Of a DNA stretch of 64,000 bases, positions 43,740 to 55,300 are shown one piece after another. Under the pieces are notes generated by a model, which was given only the letters and a program-made list of their open reading frames with translations, searched no databases and was not told the origin of the DNA. Positions within the stretch are counted from its first letter, which is position 1. Every line of letters starts with the position of its first letter. A program made the translations under genes and the position numbers. Source of the DNA: Enoplolaimus lenunculus (Eukaryota; Nematoda; Enoplea; Enoplida; Thoracostomopsidae); NCBI GenBank assembly GCA_030248215.1, contig JASANG010002985.1:15001-79000 (forward strand), read 5' to 3'.

Positions 43740-46325
43740 TGCACGATGTACGGAAGTACTGGGAGGTGCCAGCCGTTGCTCACTTTTGTTCTCTCTTCCG
43801 ACAAGTTTTTAAATTGGTTGATTTTGATATTGAGGTATGTTTATATTAAGCTAGTGTTTTTCTTCAAATCAGAAGTTTGTAGGATACGTATTGCTCTGGA
43901 GTAGCCAGAAAAAATATTTAGGGGGACTACCTGCTGTTATATGTTTTTGTATCTTGGAACACGATCATATACGCAAAGATTTCATTTGAGAAATTTTCAT
44001 GACAGGGGACCCGTAACTTTTTACAGTTTTAAACATATGTCGTCACCATTCTCCCTGACTACGCCCCTGGGTTGTTGTCTAATTTTGAACTGGCATATGT
44101 CTATACTAGACAGATAGGAAACCTACTAAAGCATTGTAAGCATATGGGACACGCTTGTCCATCTGTATATGTAAGATGCATCGCACTATATAGTAGTATG
44201 CTTGCCGGCAGCATACGGTCGACATATATTGTCGACGAATAAGGTAGTTAGAGACGCGGGCTACGTGGCGCAGTAGTAACAGCGTCTGCCTGACACGCAG
44301 AAGGTCGCTAGTTCGAAACCACCCGAAACCCATTTTGCCAGCTGCGTAGTTAAAAGGTCTGAAGTCGCGGTTCCTACCTAGACTGATGTAGCAGCTACGC
44401 CATGAGCGCAATGGTAAATTGCTGTGCTTTGAACACGTCACCCAGTTGAAAATAGGGTGGACGGTTATGGGACAACTTTAGTTGAAAATTGGGGCATACT
44501 TGTCCGTGAATATCCAAAATGCATTGTACTATATAGTATGATTGCCGGCAGCATACGGTAAAAAGGTAGTTTGAGAGGAGAAGCGGGCTATGTGGGACAG
44601 CGGTAACAGCGTTTGCCTGACACGCAGATGGTCGTTAGCTTGAAAAGTCCCGTAACCCGTTTTTTCAACTGCTTAGGGAAAAAGTCTGAAGTCCTGATTC
44701 GTACCTAGACTGACATGCATGATCGAGCTTTTCTGTCAACGTCATAAGGCCAATGGCCAGTACATCCACAAAGATATGCAACAACAATGCTACCCGGAAA
44801 ATAACCCGCACTGTTTTGCCATAGTCTGTGTTTTGATATCATTGATTTTTTGTTTTGCGTTGGAGTTTAGTTTATATTGGTACTATTCTTATTGGCGCAT
44901 ATAGCTTACGGTTGCAGGATTTCGAAGAAGCTCTAGTTGTGGATACTGCAACAGCTGAGGATGGCGGTCGCAGTAGTTTAATTGTTGATTTGCTAGTTGG
45001 ACTACTGCAGGGTATAATTCAACGGAAAGATGTTTCGTAAGTTTTGATATTAACATACTTGATTACGTCTGTATGTAGATTATGCCCAAAACTCGTTTGT
45101 GGAAATAAAAAAGTCTTGCTGCACAATTGTGGTTTTCAGCTCTGGTATGTTTTTGGTATGCAGCCGCACGCTGGCCTTCTTGTAACCTTTTCCCCACAGC
45201 TTGGTTGGTTTTCTCCAGGGTGATACCCAGGGTGCAGCAGGAATTGAACTTCCGATCAGAATTTCGGTTCAAAGCGAGTTCCGATTGCGATTGCACAATC
45301 AATCGGAATCGGAGTTTCGAAATTTTAATTTTAATCTTACTTGTGATACGATTCTGATTACATGCTACAGAATTCCTATTCAAAATTAGTTCCGCTTTCA
45401 ATTGCAAAATCAAACGGAATCTGAATTTGGACATTTTATTTTACGCCTACGTACTTGTTGTAATATGTTGCATAAAAATTCTGCATCATTTATCTGTTGA
45501 ATTGTTTTCGATCAGTTAACTTATCAATAGTTGATTGTAATTCAGCTTTACAGAACCGAAATTGGTTGCCAATTTGTTTTGCGACGTTTCTGAAAACTGT
45601 TGCCAGCCAAAACACACATTATGTGTATAGTCAGAAAATTTGTTGGGCCGATTCCGGTATAAATATTCTGTTCCTATCCCGATTCCGGTATAAACCTGTT
45701 CCGCTTTGCATCCGGTTTTTTATACAAATGATGTTGTTTGTCATATATGTCATGTTGTTTGTCATATATGTCAGTTTGATTGAACTGTTTTCAGTTTACT
45801 CAACTACAATCAATTCCTTCATTCGTTGCTCGAGATTAATTTTGTCCACGAAGGTTACGGAGATCGCAATCCGCTTGGTCGATCACCTGAAACAGCGTCG
45901 ATACACGCACTGCCACTATATCCAAAGTTAAAATTGATCCATTGGTTGTGCGAAATCCGACTTGAGTGTAAAGATGTTGAAAATTTAACCAGGGTACGAA
46001 TTTGCGCGCGTTTCACTCCGTATTTTAGACTTATGCTAGTTGCGATAAGGGCTTAAAATTTTTGCACGCGTTTGAAGTAATAAGTATTGCTATATGACTA
46101 CCTATCTGGCATGTTGTTTATTACAACGTGGTCTACAGTTTGGTCTTATCTATAAATTAATATTTTGTTTATTTTGTTTGTTTAAATTCAGAATTTGTCT
46201 GGTGATAGTCTGCGTGTACAACCGCTTGGAACGGATAACAGTGGTGCAACATATTGGTATTTTTACGGTACGCGGCTGTACAAAGAAGAAAAATTACGAC
46301 CAGAATATGATTCGGATTTTTCACC
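43740..46325 (+). CDS. CECR2: CECR2 exons 1-4: N-terminal conserved and DDT-like block
   Basis: Exon 1 reads DVRKYWEVPAVAHFCSLFRQ into VFKLVDFDIE, nearly identical to human CECR2. Exon 2 gives DFEEALVV and SSLIVDLLVGLLQGIIQRKD, as human DLIACLLQGCYQRRD. Exon 3 gives LNYNQFLHSLLE and LKLIHWLCEIRLE. Exon 4 gives NLSGDSLRVQPLGTDNSGAT then [13 protein letters not shown], matching [28 protein letters not shown]. This module contacts ISWI remodellers by family knowledge. Exon 1 enters in phase 1 as '|TG CAC GAT', so an upstream exon ending in A would create a split ATG. No upstream exon was identified. Confidence 0.9.
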
Positions 46326-49300
46326 GTAGGTCTCTGTTAGCTTGTACAAGGTTTTCAACCAAATTTCATGTAGGACTGTGGTATAAATGTTGTGCTTGTG
46401 GTAACAGCTTAAATTTTTAACTTCAACCTAACCTGTTTTAGGAATTACATACACTAATTTAGTTATTATCCAACAATACAGTGCATAATATGGTGTATTA
46501 CAAAATTTGGAACGCTGCGCATTGTTTGGCGAGTGTTAAGAGTACAAGTATGATATCAGATTTTGAAACAAAAAAGTTTACTATACAGAAGCGTTTTTAG
46601 ATTAAAAAACGAACCAAAGTTATCTGATAGCTTTGCCTCGACAAGCAGTCGAGGAACATACAAACGTTCTGCTACTGTGAAAAGGGGCAGATCTCGTTTA
46701 AAGACCCCCGGAAGAAAAAAAGCTAAAAGTGGATTTGGAGCTGCGAAGTTAAAAATGCAGGAACACTTTGATACTCCTGAAGTTTCTGATAGGTGAGCTA
46801 TAAAAGTTTTGATTATTTATTTTGTTCACTTGAATAGGTTAGTACTTCTTGAGAGTCATTGTGAAGTGTAATACGGTAGGTAACGGTAAACGTTTGTCAT
46901 TTTTATGCACCCCAGATGGATTGCTTGCAGGTTGCGGCTGCATACCGGAGCCGGATACTTTTGCCCGGAACAGGAACCAGATACCGGATATTGTATATGA
47001 TAAAATAATTTATTTTTTGCTCTATTTTCAGCGTGCGCACGGATACTTTTGCCCGGAACAGGAACCAGATACCGGATATTGTATATGTTAAAATAATTTA
47101 TTTTTTGCTCTATTTTCAGCGTGCGCAAGATTTTCTTCCGTTATAAAGTTCATTATTGCTGCTGATAAACTGAAATTATTTAATGCAAAAAATACGCTTA
47201 ACTCTTGCTCGCATATATAAGTCAAAAGTTTTGCCGTATATTAAACAGATCCGGTCGCACCCTGATTGCTTGTTCTTTTTTCATTTGTTAATTTTGTGGT
47301 CTACACTGAAGGAATTACGGATTACAATATTTTATACCACTAGTTTTTTTAACACATTGTCTTGCAGTCGTTCTGAAATAAAAATCCTTGTGTTTGACAT
47401 TAGTTTATTAGCAATCTTTCGATTTTGAATAAATTTTTCATTTTTTTTCTAGTGATACTATTATGACTCAAAGTACTTGCGCTTCGTCGTCGAGAGATGT
47501 AAGTCCAGCTGCAAGCAGTCGACGAGTTTCTTCTCAACGCAGCACCGGAACTCGCAGTCCGAGAAAGTCAGCAATAGCTAATGAAAGTTACGAGTAGGTG
47601 AAGTTTCATAAAATTTAAATGTCTTAACTGGGGGTTTGCTATTGGGAGGTGTGGGTGTGGGCGACCCCACCACATTCAAGTTTTCACCTTCTGTTAATTT
47701 TAAGTTTTTTACCTTTTTGGCGAAAACATCAGTATGAAGTTAACATAACCTTCGCGATCGTATGTCTTATATATTTGATCTGTATTTATTATTTATATGG
47801 TTCTTTTGGAGTATGTGCTCGGTTCTAGATGTAACTAAACACTTGCTAGTGCAGCTGACGCGTTCTTGAAAATTCTGCAACCCCCATTCAGAAATTAACC
47901 ACCTGTTGATACCATATTGAATGCCCAGCTTAGGGTGGTGCTATACTTGCCGTTCAGCGGCGTGTGTTGTGGCGTGTCAACGTGCGGTATTACACGCGAG
48001 CATTGCGCGTACGGTACTACGAGGTGGCGAACACAGATGTGCAATCACACAGGGGCGTAGCACTGGTTGAGCATTGTTCCCGTAATGCTTCTAAATTTTT
48101 AACAATGTAAGGGACCCTCTATTACCGGTGCCGGAAATTGTCCAGATATAGTTGCCAACTAGAGTCGCAAAAGCGTTCACGTTTGCTGAATTGAAATTAA
48201 TTGCTAGCTGCGATTTTTCGTTTTGCTTAAGTGTTTACAAAACTATGGAACATCTAATTTTGCATTCGGGTTCGATCTCAGTTGTGATGCGCATTAAGTT
48301 TGCACTGTCCGCGGTATTTTTTTATGCATGGGTCGTAGGCTATTCCCTCTGTTTCAGCTGTACATTTAAGGTTAGTAATGATGGTGTTATATATAGATTT
48401 TCTCAATTTTATATGGCAATAATACTTTAGACGTAATAGCGGACGATCAACTCCTGTGATTGATAGTGGTTTTGATGATTTGATTAAACGAATGTATTCT
48501 AAAGACGATGACGAAGAAGAAGACGAGGAGGATGAGAAGGAAACTGAAAATGAAGAAGAAAATGAAAGAGGAAAAGAAACGGAAGATGAAAATAGAGAAG
48601 AAAAAGAAAATGAAGAAGAAAGTGAACGTGAAAAAACAAAAGAAATTCGATATGAAAAAGAACATGATGAGCCAAAAGAAAATGAAGCTGACGAAGAAAA
48701 TAAAGAAGAAAAAAAGAATGAAGAGGAAAAAGAGATTGAAAATTATATCAACGACAGCATCAATCAGTCTAAGTCGTACGATGTGAATTGCGCAGTGAAT
48801 AAACGTGTGGAGAACAAAGAAAAAATAGCTGACTGGGTTTTAGGCAAAAATTCCGGCAGTCCCAGCATCGAGAGTGTCAAAATTGAAAATAACGGAGAGA
48901 TGGAAAAAGGAAATGAAAAGAAGATAGAAACGGTAACGGAAGTGGAGTCAGAAGCTGATATAACAGTAGAGGCACAAACAAACGACGGTGTGGTTATGCA
49001 AGAGGTTGTAGTGATATCAAGTGATGACGCGACTGTTGTTGAAGCGAATCAAAGCAGTAAGTAGTACGCTTTTCACTGCCCATGTACACAACAGTGGCTT
49101 GCCAAACATGAGCTTAAACCAAAACATAACCTGAACATAACCATACGCACAATCCGAAGCCAAGAATCTCAGATCTTTATAATTTGTAGACAAGTGTATG
49201 CAATCTAGTTAATTTTCGTTTTGTACAGTTTGTGTACCATACCTTGCTTAGTTTTTTTAATCTGCTATGTTTTCGAAGGTATTAACAGAGAACGAAGTTG

Positions 49301-52300
49301 CCATGCAAAAGACTGTTAGACGTTTTACGGTTATTTTTACTTTTATCTTATTTAAAAATGGCTGGGGCGATAACAAAGTACAATGTGACCGTCTGGACCG
49401 CGTTGATTTCGAACTCAACCGTTTTGCTGTAGTTTTATGGATCAAAAATAGTAGAATGGATTGTCATGCTATTAATTACAAGGGCTCGTTTGTGAAAAAC
49501 ATTTAAATCGAAATGTATATAATATCGTTGAAGTTAAAGTTATATTCGTAAAGTTGTAGAAAAAAATTTCGATATTTCATAGATGTTTGTTTCATACAGC
49601 GCGTTGATCGTTTCAGCTACTACAGTGACTCTGACTAACTCACAATGCGACACAACCTTAGTTCTGGATACGACTGGCGAAAGTAGTTGCTGTGAGATTG
49701 ATGTTCCCCGCACAAGTACACAAAATAGCCGTCCAGGAAGTTCAACCCCGACGGGACCAAAGGTATTGCCGTCTTCCGTCGAGTTGAGCCCTATCAAGGG
49801 CGAAATCTCGAAGTCAGTCCTTGACTCAGCATTTGCAAATCAACGGAGCTCCAATTTAAGCATGGACATTGATGTAAAGGCTGAGTTAAGATCCCTTGAA
49901 GGCGATGAGAAGACTATGGCAAAACTTAAGTCGCAAGCGTCTACTAGTGAGTTCGTTGAAGGTGAATTCAAGGACCCAGCGTGGTATTGGGATCAGCCAT
50001 TGTTGAAACCGCATGATAATACTGGATGGTCGCTGGTTTGTTCAAAAATGGAGGACTGGATTGATCTCACCGATTGTTATGCGAATTCAAAAACGAAAGT
50101 AGGTGTTTATGGCTTGAATTTGGTTTGGTTTTATTTCAGTTGCGTCAGAGGCTACGAACAGGTTTATGGCTGCGGAAAATTGGTAGCCTACCATTTGTAC
50201 CCAGTAAAGTAATAGCTTACCGGTCTTTCAAATTGTCAAAATCACTCGTTCCTGTTTGTAGCATTCTGAGTATTTCTAAAATGATAATGTGGAAATACAC
50301 CTTGTAAACTAAGGGTGGCGCCCGTCATCAATTTTTTGTTTAAAAATTGTTATGCTGACGTGATGTGCGACAATTACGTGCAGCGTCGGACGCCATCAAA
50401 ATAGACTAAAACTATAGCGCTACATATACAATAACTAAATAGCAAAACCTTTTTAATATTAGCTTTACTGGTATAATTGATGTATTTTCAGGTTGAAAAG
50501 CAATTGTATCGCATTTTGAAGGATGATTTTGTGTCTGCTATTGCTGAGCTGTTCAAACAAAAGGTATGCTGTTTGTGTTGTTAGCACCTGTAATTCGTAG
50601 CAGTTTGCTATAAATTTTAAATATTTAAATAATTTTAATGTCTTCTGGCGCCGTCCATTTCGTTACATCGCCATTAACGTCATCGTCGCTCGTGTGTATC
50701 CGCACGACAAGTATAGCACCATCTTTAGCGCTTGTGTTTGGAATAGGCGAACTATGTCAGTGTGAAAATTAACCAATCTAGGATTTATTGGTTATTATTT
50801 GGCTTCTTCAAAAACGCAATATACATCCGTCCTCAGTTGATTTTCGCATTTGCCTCTGTAGAATTTTGCATTTGAGAGCTAGTTTTCAGGAAGCCGAAAG
50901 ACAAAAACAAATTGCCGAACTGGCACCAAGACGGGTCTCTGATCGTTTAGAATTGAAAAAATTACAACGCCAAAAAGAAGTAAGAGTTCAAAAAATGCTC
51001 TTTACCCCTGAGAAATATTCTCAACTGCTATACTTCTGTATGTTTTTATCTTGAATGCATTCGTGTTGCTGTTATATGCAGTTATTTTACTAGACATCTT
51101 ACTAAAATAAGTTTCCGTAATCGTTATTCTTTACCATTCGTTTCCACTGGAAAATAGGATGCATTTATATTCGTGGACAGGTTTTACGTATTTCTCTCTC
51201 TGGCTGTACCCTGTTCCGCAACAAATATGGTTAAGGTGCCCTGAGTAATAGAAATCTATTTCGAACTAATTTTTGGTTCTAGTCTGAAGATTTGCTACGT
51301 CGCGAACAGCTAGAGTTACAGCGCCTAGAACAAATTGAAAATGAAAAACGAATTAGGGCACTCAAAGAAGCACGCGAGTTACGATCACGAGAACGGGAAA
51401 AGCAACGTGCCGCGCAGGATCAAGCAAGGAAAGGTGAGGTAGTTGCTTAAAATGTGCTACCAGATAACCGGCTTCAGTTCCAGTTGAAGCCAGGGTGACA
51501 CCGAACCAACGATTTGACCGATTCTGAATCAGAACACATTGCTATTTTGACGAATCCGATTTAGAACGTTTAATTTAAATCGAATCTGAGGTCGAAGCCG
51601 AACTTTTGTTGCCATCGTGGCAGAATGTAGAAATACGGTTCTGGTGTTTCCCGGATTTTTGGTGGCTGAGACCCATTCTGTGTGGCCAGAATTACGTAGT
51701 TTAGAAAATGTAATCAATTAATTGGATTTTGTGCGTATAAACAGAGAATTTTTCGACTAGAATTTTTTGGACGTTTACAACCTTTTAATTTATGTATCCA
51801 TTTGATAAACATTTGGTAATTAACTGAAATTTACAATGATTTTGCGCTGTTTGATAGAACGTTCTGATCGACTTGAATTGCGACAACGGCGACAAGAGTT
51901 GTTACGGCAAGGATTTAATATCTCGGGCGAATTGTTGCGTTCGAGAGATAAATCAACCATTGATGAAGAATTGTCGCAGCTGTAAGTTTGCTACGAAAGT
52001 TGCGAGTGAATATAGGAAAATACAACCAGAGTAGCAACAAAAATTCAGATTCGGTTACAGAGTTGGCAGAAGTTGGCCAATCGAGTTGAAACACATTGAT
52101 CCATTTTTCGGAAATTTTTAGCACTTGTGGTTCTGTATCTCAATGACTGTCGTAATGAATTTTGGCTTTCGATTCAAAATTCACGTTATTTTACTGCTTA
52201 TCTCTTGCTTGGTCGACAAGACAAACTGCTGGAAATTTGTTCATGTTACCCTCCGCTACCGAAATCTTTGTCGACAGAACCAAAAGAACAACATCTCGAC

Positions 52301-55300
52301 CCCTTTCGAAAACCATTTCCCACGTGCATTAAGTATTTCTGGTTACATGGATGTGGGAAATCCTGTCCATTACAGAGTGGGTGCGTGTTGGAGAAAGTTG
52401 AATAGGTCTGATTTTAACAATATCATGAATTTCGATTGTTGATCAAAATTTTTGTTTGCTATTTTAGAGATCGGGAAATTGAATACGACGATATGGTTGG
52501 CAAGCTTGAAAAAGGTATCGTTCTTTAATCGTTTTAGGATTTTAATTACAAGGAGAATGTGGTCTGTGTGACTAAGCAACTGTTTAGGTAGGTCCAAATT
52601 CTAAAGGTATAGCCAATAAGAGTTGGGTGTCAACCTTCCGATATTTCTCTAGAACGTAGTTCATTTTACCAAAACTTCGGCTGAGCTCGTGCCATCTTTC
52701 TGCCTTATAGTTTGGTTAGTTTCAATTAGTGCCTGTCGATGAAAGCTTTGTGTAGTTGCGAATACTGGCGTTGTTTTGTTTCAGTTTTACGGGCTATTCA
52801 GTCGTCATCGGAAGCATGGCCTTTTGAAGAACCAGTAACGGAAGATATCGCTCCGCGTTATTTCGAAATAATCAAGGTGACCGTTTTAGGTTGCTACTTA
52901 GATGAATAGGCTTGGTCTACTGTTTTGTAGACCTTGTTTTGCTGTTGGAAAAGATTTGACTTTACACAGTTTTCAGTTCAAACCTTTAATAATCAAGGCT
53001 ACATTTTAGTTTTATAGTATTTCTAGAAAATTGTTTGGTGTTGGAAATTTTTTATTTTACAGATTTTTAGCTTATTTTTTCTCGAATTTCATTTTATAGC
53101 CTATGTTTGTCTTCTGTAGAAATATTTACTGTGTACAGATTTTAAGTTATTTTTGGTCCAAACTGTGTATTTTATTGAATTTGTTACCAATATTCATATT
53201 TAAATCGGTCGCAATCGCGTTCTGTTTAGTGTTATTGTTGACGGGCGTGTTGTCTGAAAACTATTAAAACTGTTTTAGAATCCAATGGATCTCGGTAAAG
53301 TTCAAGAAAAACTCGATGATCGCGAGTATAAAAACAAGAAACAGTTTATTGAAGATTTGAATACAATGTTTTTAAATAGTTTGACGTATAACGGGATTGA
53401 AAGCGGTGAGTTTATCGATTATGTGGTTGTGTTTTTGCTGCTAAGCCTGCCACAGGTAATGTCAAGAAGTGTGCGTAGATCAGTCGTTAAATAGATTAAT
53501 TTTGTGTTAAAATAATTAACACTCGCAGACTTGCAATTACTGCGAGAATGGAAAACCTGAATCACTTGATTATAAAATTGCAAACACAAAGTCAGTAAAC
53601 GCAATTGCTATTACTACGCACTCAGGGTTTGCGCTATACTTCTTTAGAAATGGAAGCGAAATAATATTCTGAAATGTAATATTGAAAATGAATTGTAGAC
53701 TAGTTTCTGTTTTTATTACTCAGATTACACCAAAATGGCACATCGGCTTGAAAGAACAATGATACGTACATGGAAACGCTGTTTTCCACCGAAAGATCTT
53801 CATGGACTGCCGGAATCGGCACGAATTGAAGAACTTGAATGTATCAAGCTTCTCGGAGCTTTGGATAAAGCTGTCAAAAAAGAACTGCAGGTGTGCCAAC
53901 TTTTCAAAAGTTTTAGAGTTGGGATGTAGTGGATGGTTTGCTCGGCAATTTCTGATGATGCCAGGACGGCGGCGAATAACTGTGGACGGTGCTTGGTTTT
54001 AATGTAGCCATTGTGGTAATCTTTCCATTCACGGCCAGGGTGTTATTAAATAAGTTGGGAAAATCTATGGTCTTTTAACAAGAAACTCCTGTCTGAAATA
54101 TTTCTAGAACGTAACCCCATTTCTAAAATCCTGGCTACTCCATGCCCATGAATGTAGATTACATTACGTATAGTGTACATTCCTGCCATATTACATTGTA
54201 TGTAATCTTTGATGTGAAATCCCATGGATTTTGTTATATTTTAGAATTCTGACACAGACGATGATATGCAAGTAGTAGCTGAAACTCGGTCGTCCAGTAG
54301 TTTATCAAGCGCATCCTCTGCAGGCGCTCTTGCAGCACGACAACAACAACGGCAATTGCAACAGCAGCAGCAGCAGCAAGCAATCGTGTACGACGCAACG
54401 AATCCGCGATTTCTGCCGCGGTATTCTGTGTCAACAGTTGCTGGTGGTATACGACCTGGTCAGTTGTACAGAAGGTAAGATGGCTTGCGACTAGGGAGGC
54501 GCTGGAGGAGCTGTTCAGTCTGGGGGGATCATTGAGCGCCCGCTTTGAAATCTGTATTCTTTGGTTTTTGCTAAAGACAGTACTGTCACCTTATATTGAA
54601 ACATCGCTAACGGTTTGTCAATCTTAGCTTAAGAACTAATATTTTATTAGTTTTTTGGTACCGGGTTCCACCAGTATAATGTCAAATTAGTTCCTTTCCG
54701 TATGTAGAAGGGGTGCTAGTAGGGCACCGTTATCAAAAAAAGTTACCTGGGTTTGGTAAACAACGGAAACTAACTGAAATAATTTACGTTATTGTTGAAC
54801 CTGTTTTAGGGGACTAGATGCGGCAACAACAACAGGGTACATTTCGCCGTCTGATCGGAATCCGAGTTATATGACCAGTGTTGTCCCTGGTTCAAATCGC
54901 ATTCGACAATTTTCAACTGCAAATACGTTACAAGCGCCTACGTTCAGTACAATTCCAAAGCCGAGAATCCTAGGCAGACAACAGTTGCGGGCTGCATTAA
55001 CCGCACGAGGTACAGTGAAGTTATACTGTAACAAGCTGAAGGTCATACCATTATGGCACTTTTTGACAATTATAATACCGTCTGGCGTGATGTGGCGCTG
55101 TACGGGATTTTCGACGCACGGCATCGCAGCACAGTGATTAAACATAATATACAGGTTATCCTATGAACAGTCAACATTGCAGTACCAAACTTTTATTAAA
55201 ATTAACTGTACCATTGTGCAGAGGCATTACAGTTATGCCTATTCATCTTTGGGTTGAAATATAGGCTTGCTATTAAAATGAATTTGAATGCTGTTATGAG

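Noticed and set aside
44258-44330. A functional tRNA-Val gene
   Set aside because: A- and B-box-like sequences are present, but acceptor stem does not pair and the unit is duplicated with long shared flanks, so a tRNA-derived SINE fits better.
49583-50212. Single 209-residue gene at 49.6-50.2 kb
   Set aside because: It is CECR2 exon 8 (49617-50098) read through at both ends.
53285-53494. Separate small bromodomain protein
   Set aside because: Only one of four bromodomain exons with a read-through tail; the splice sites at 53279 and 53405 fit the CECR2 chain.
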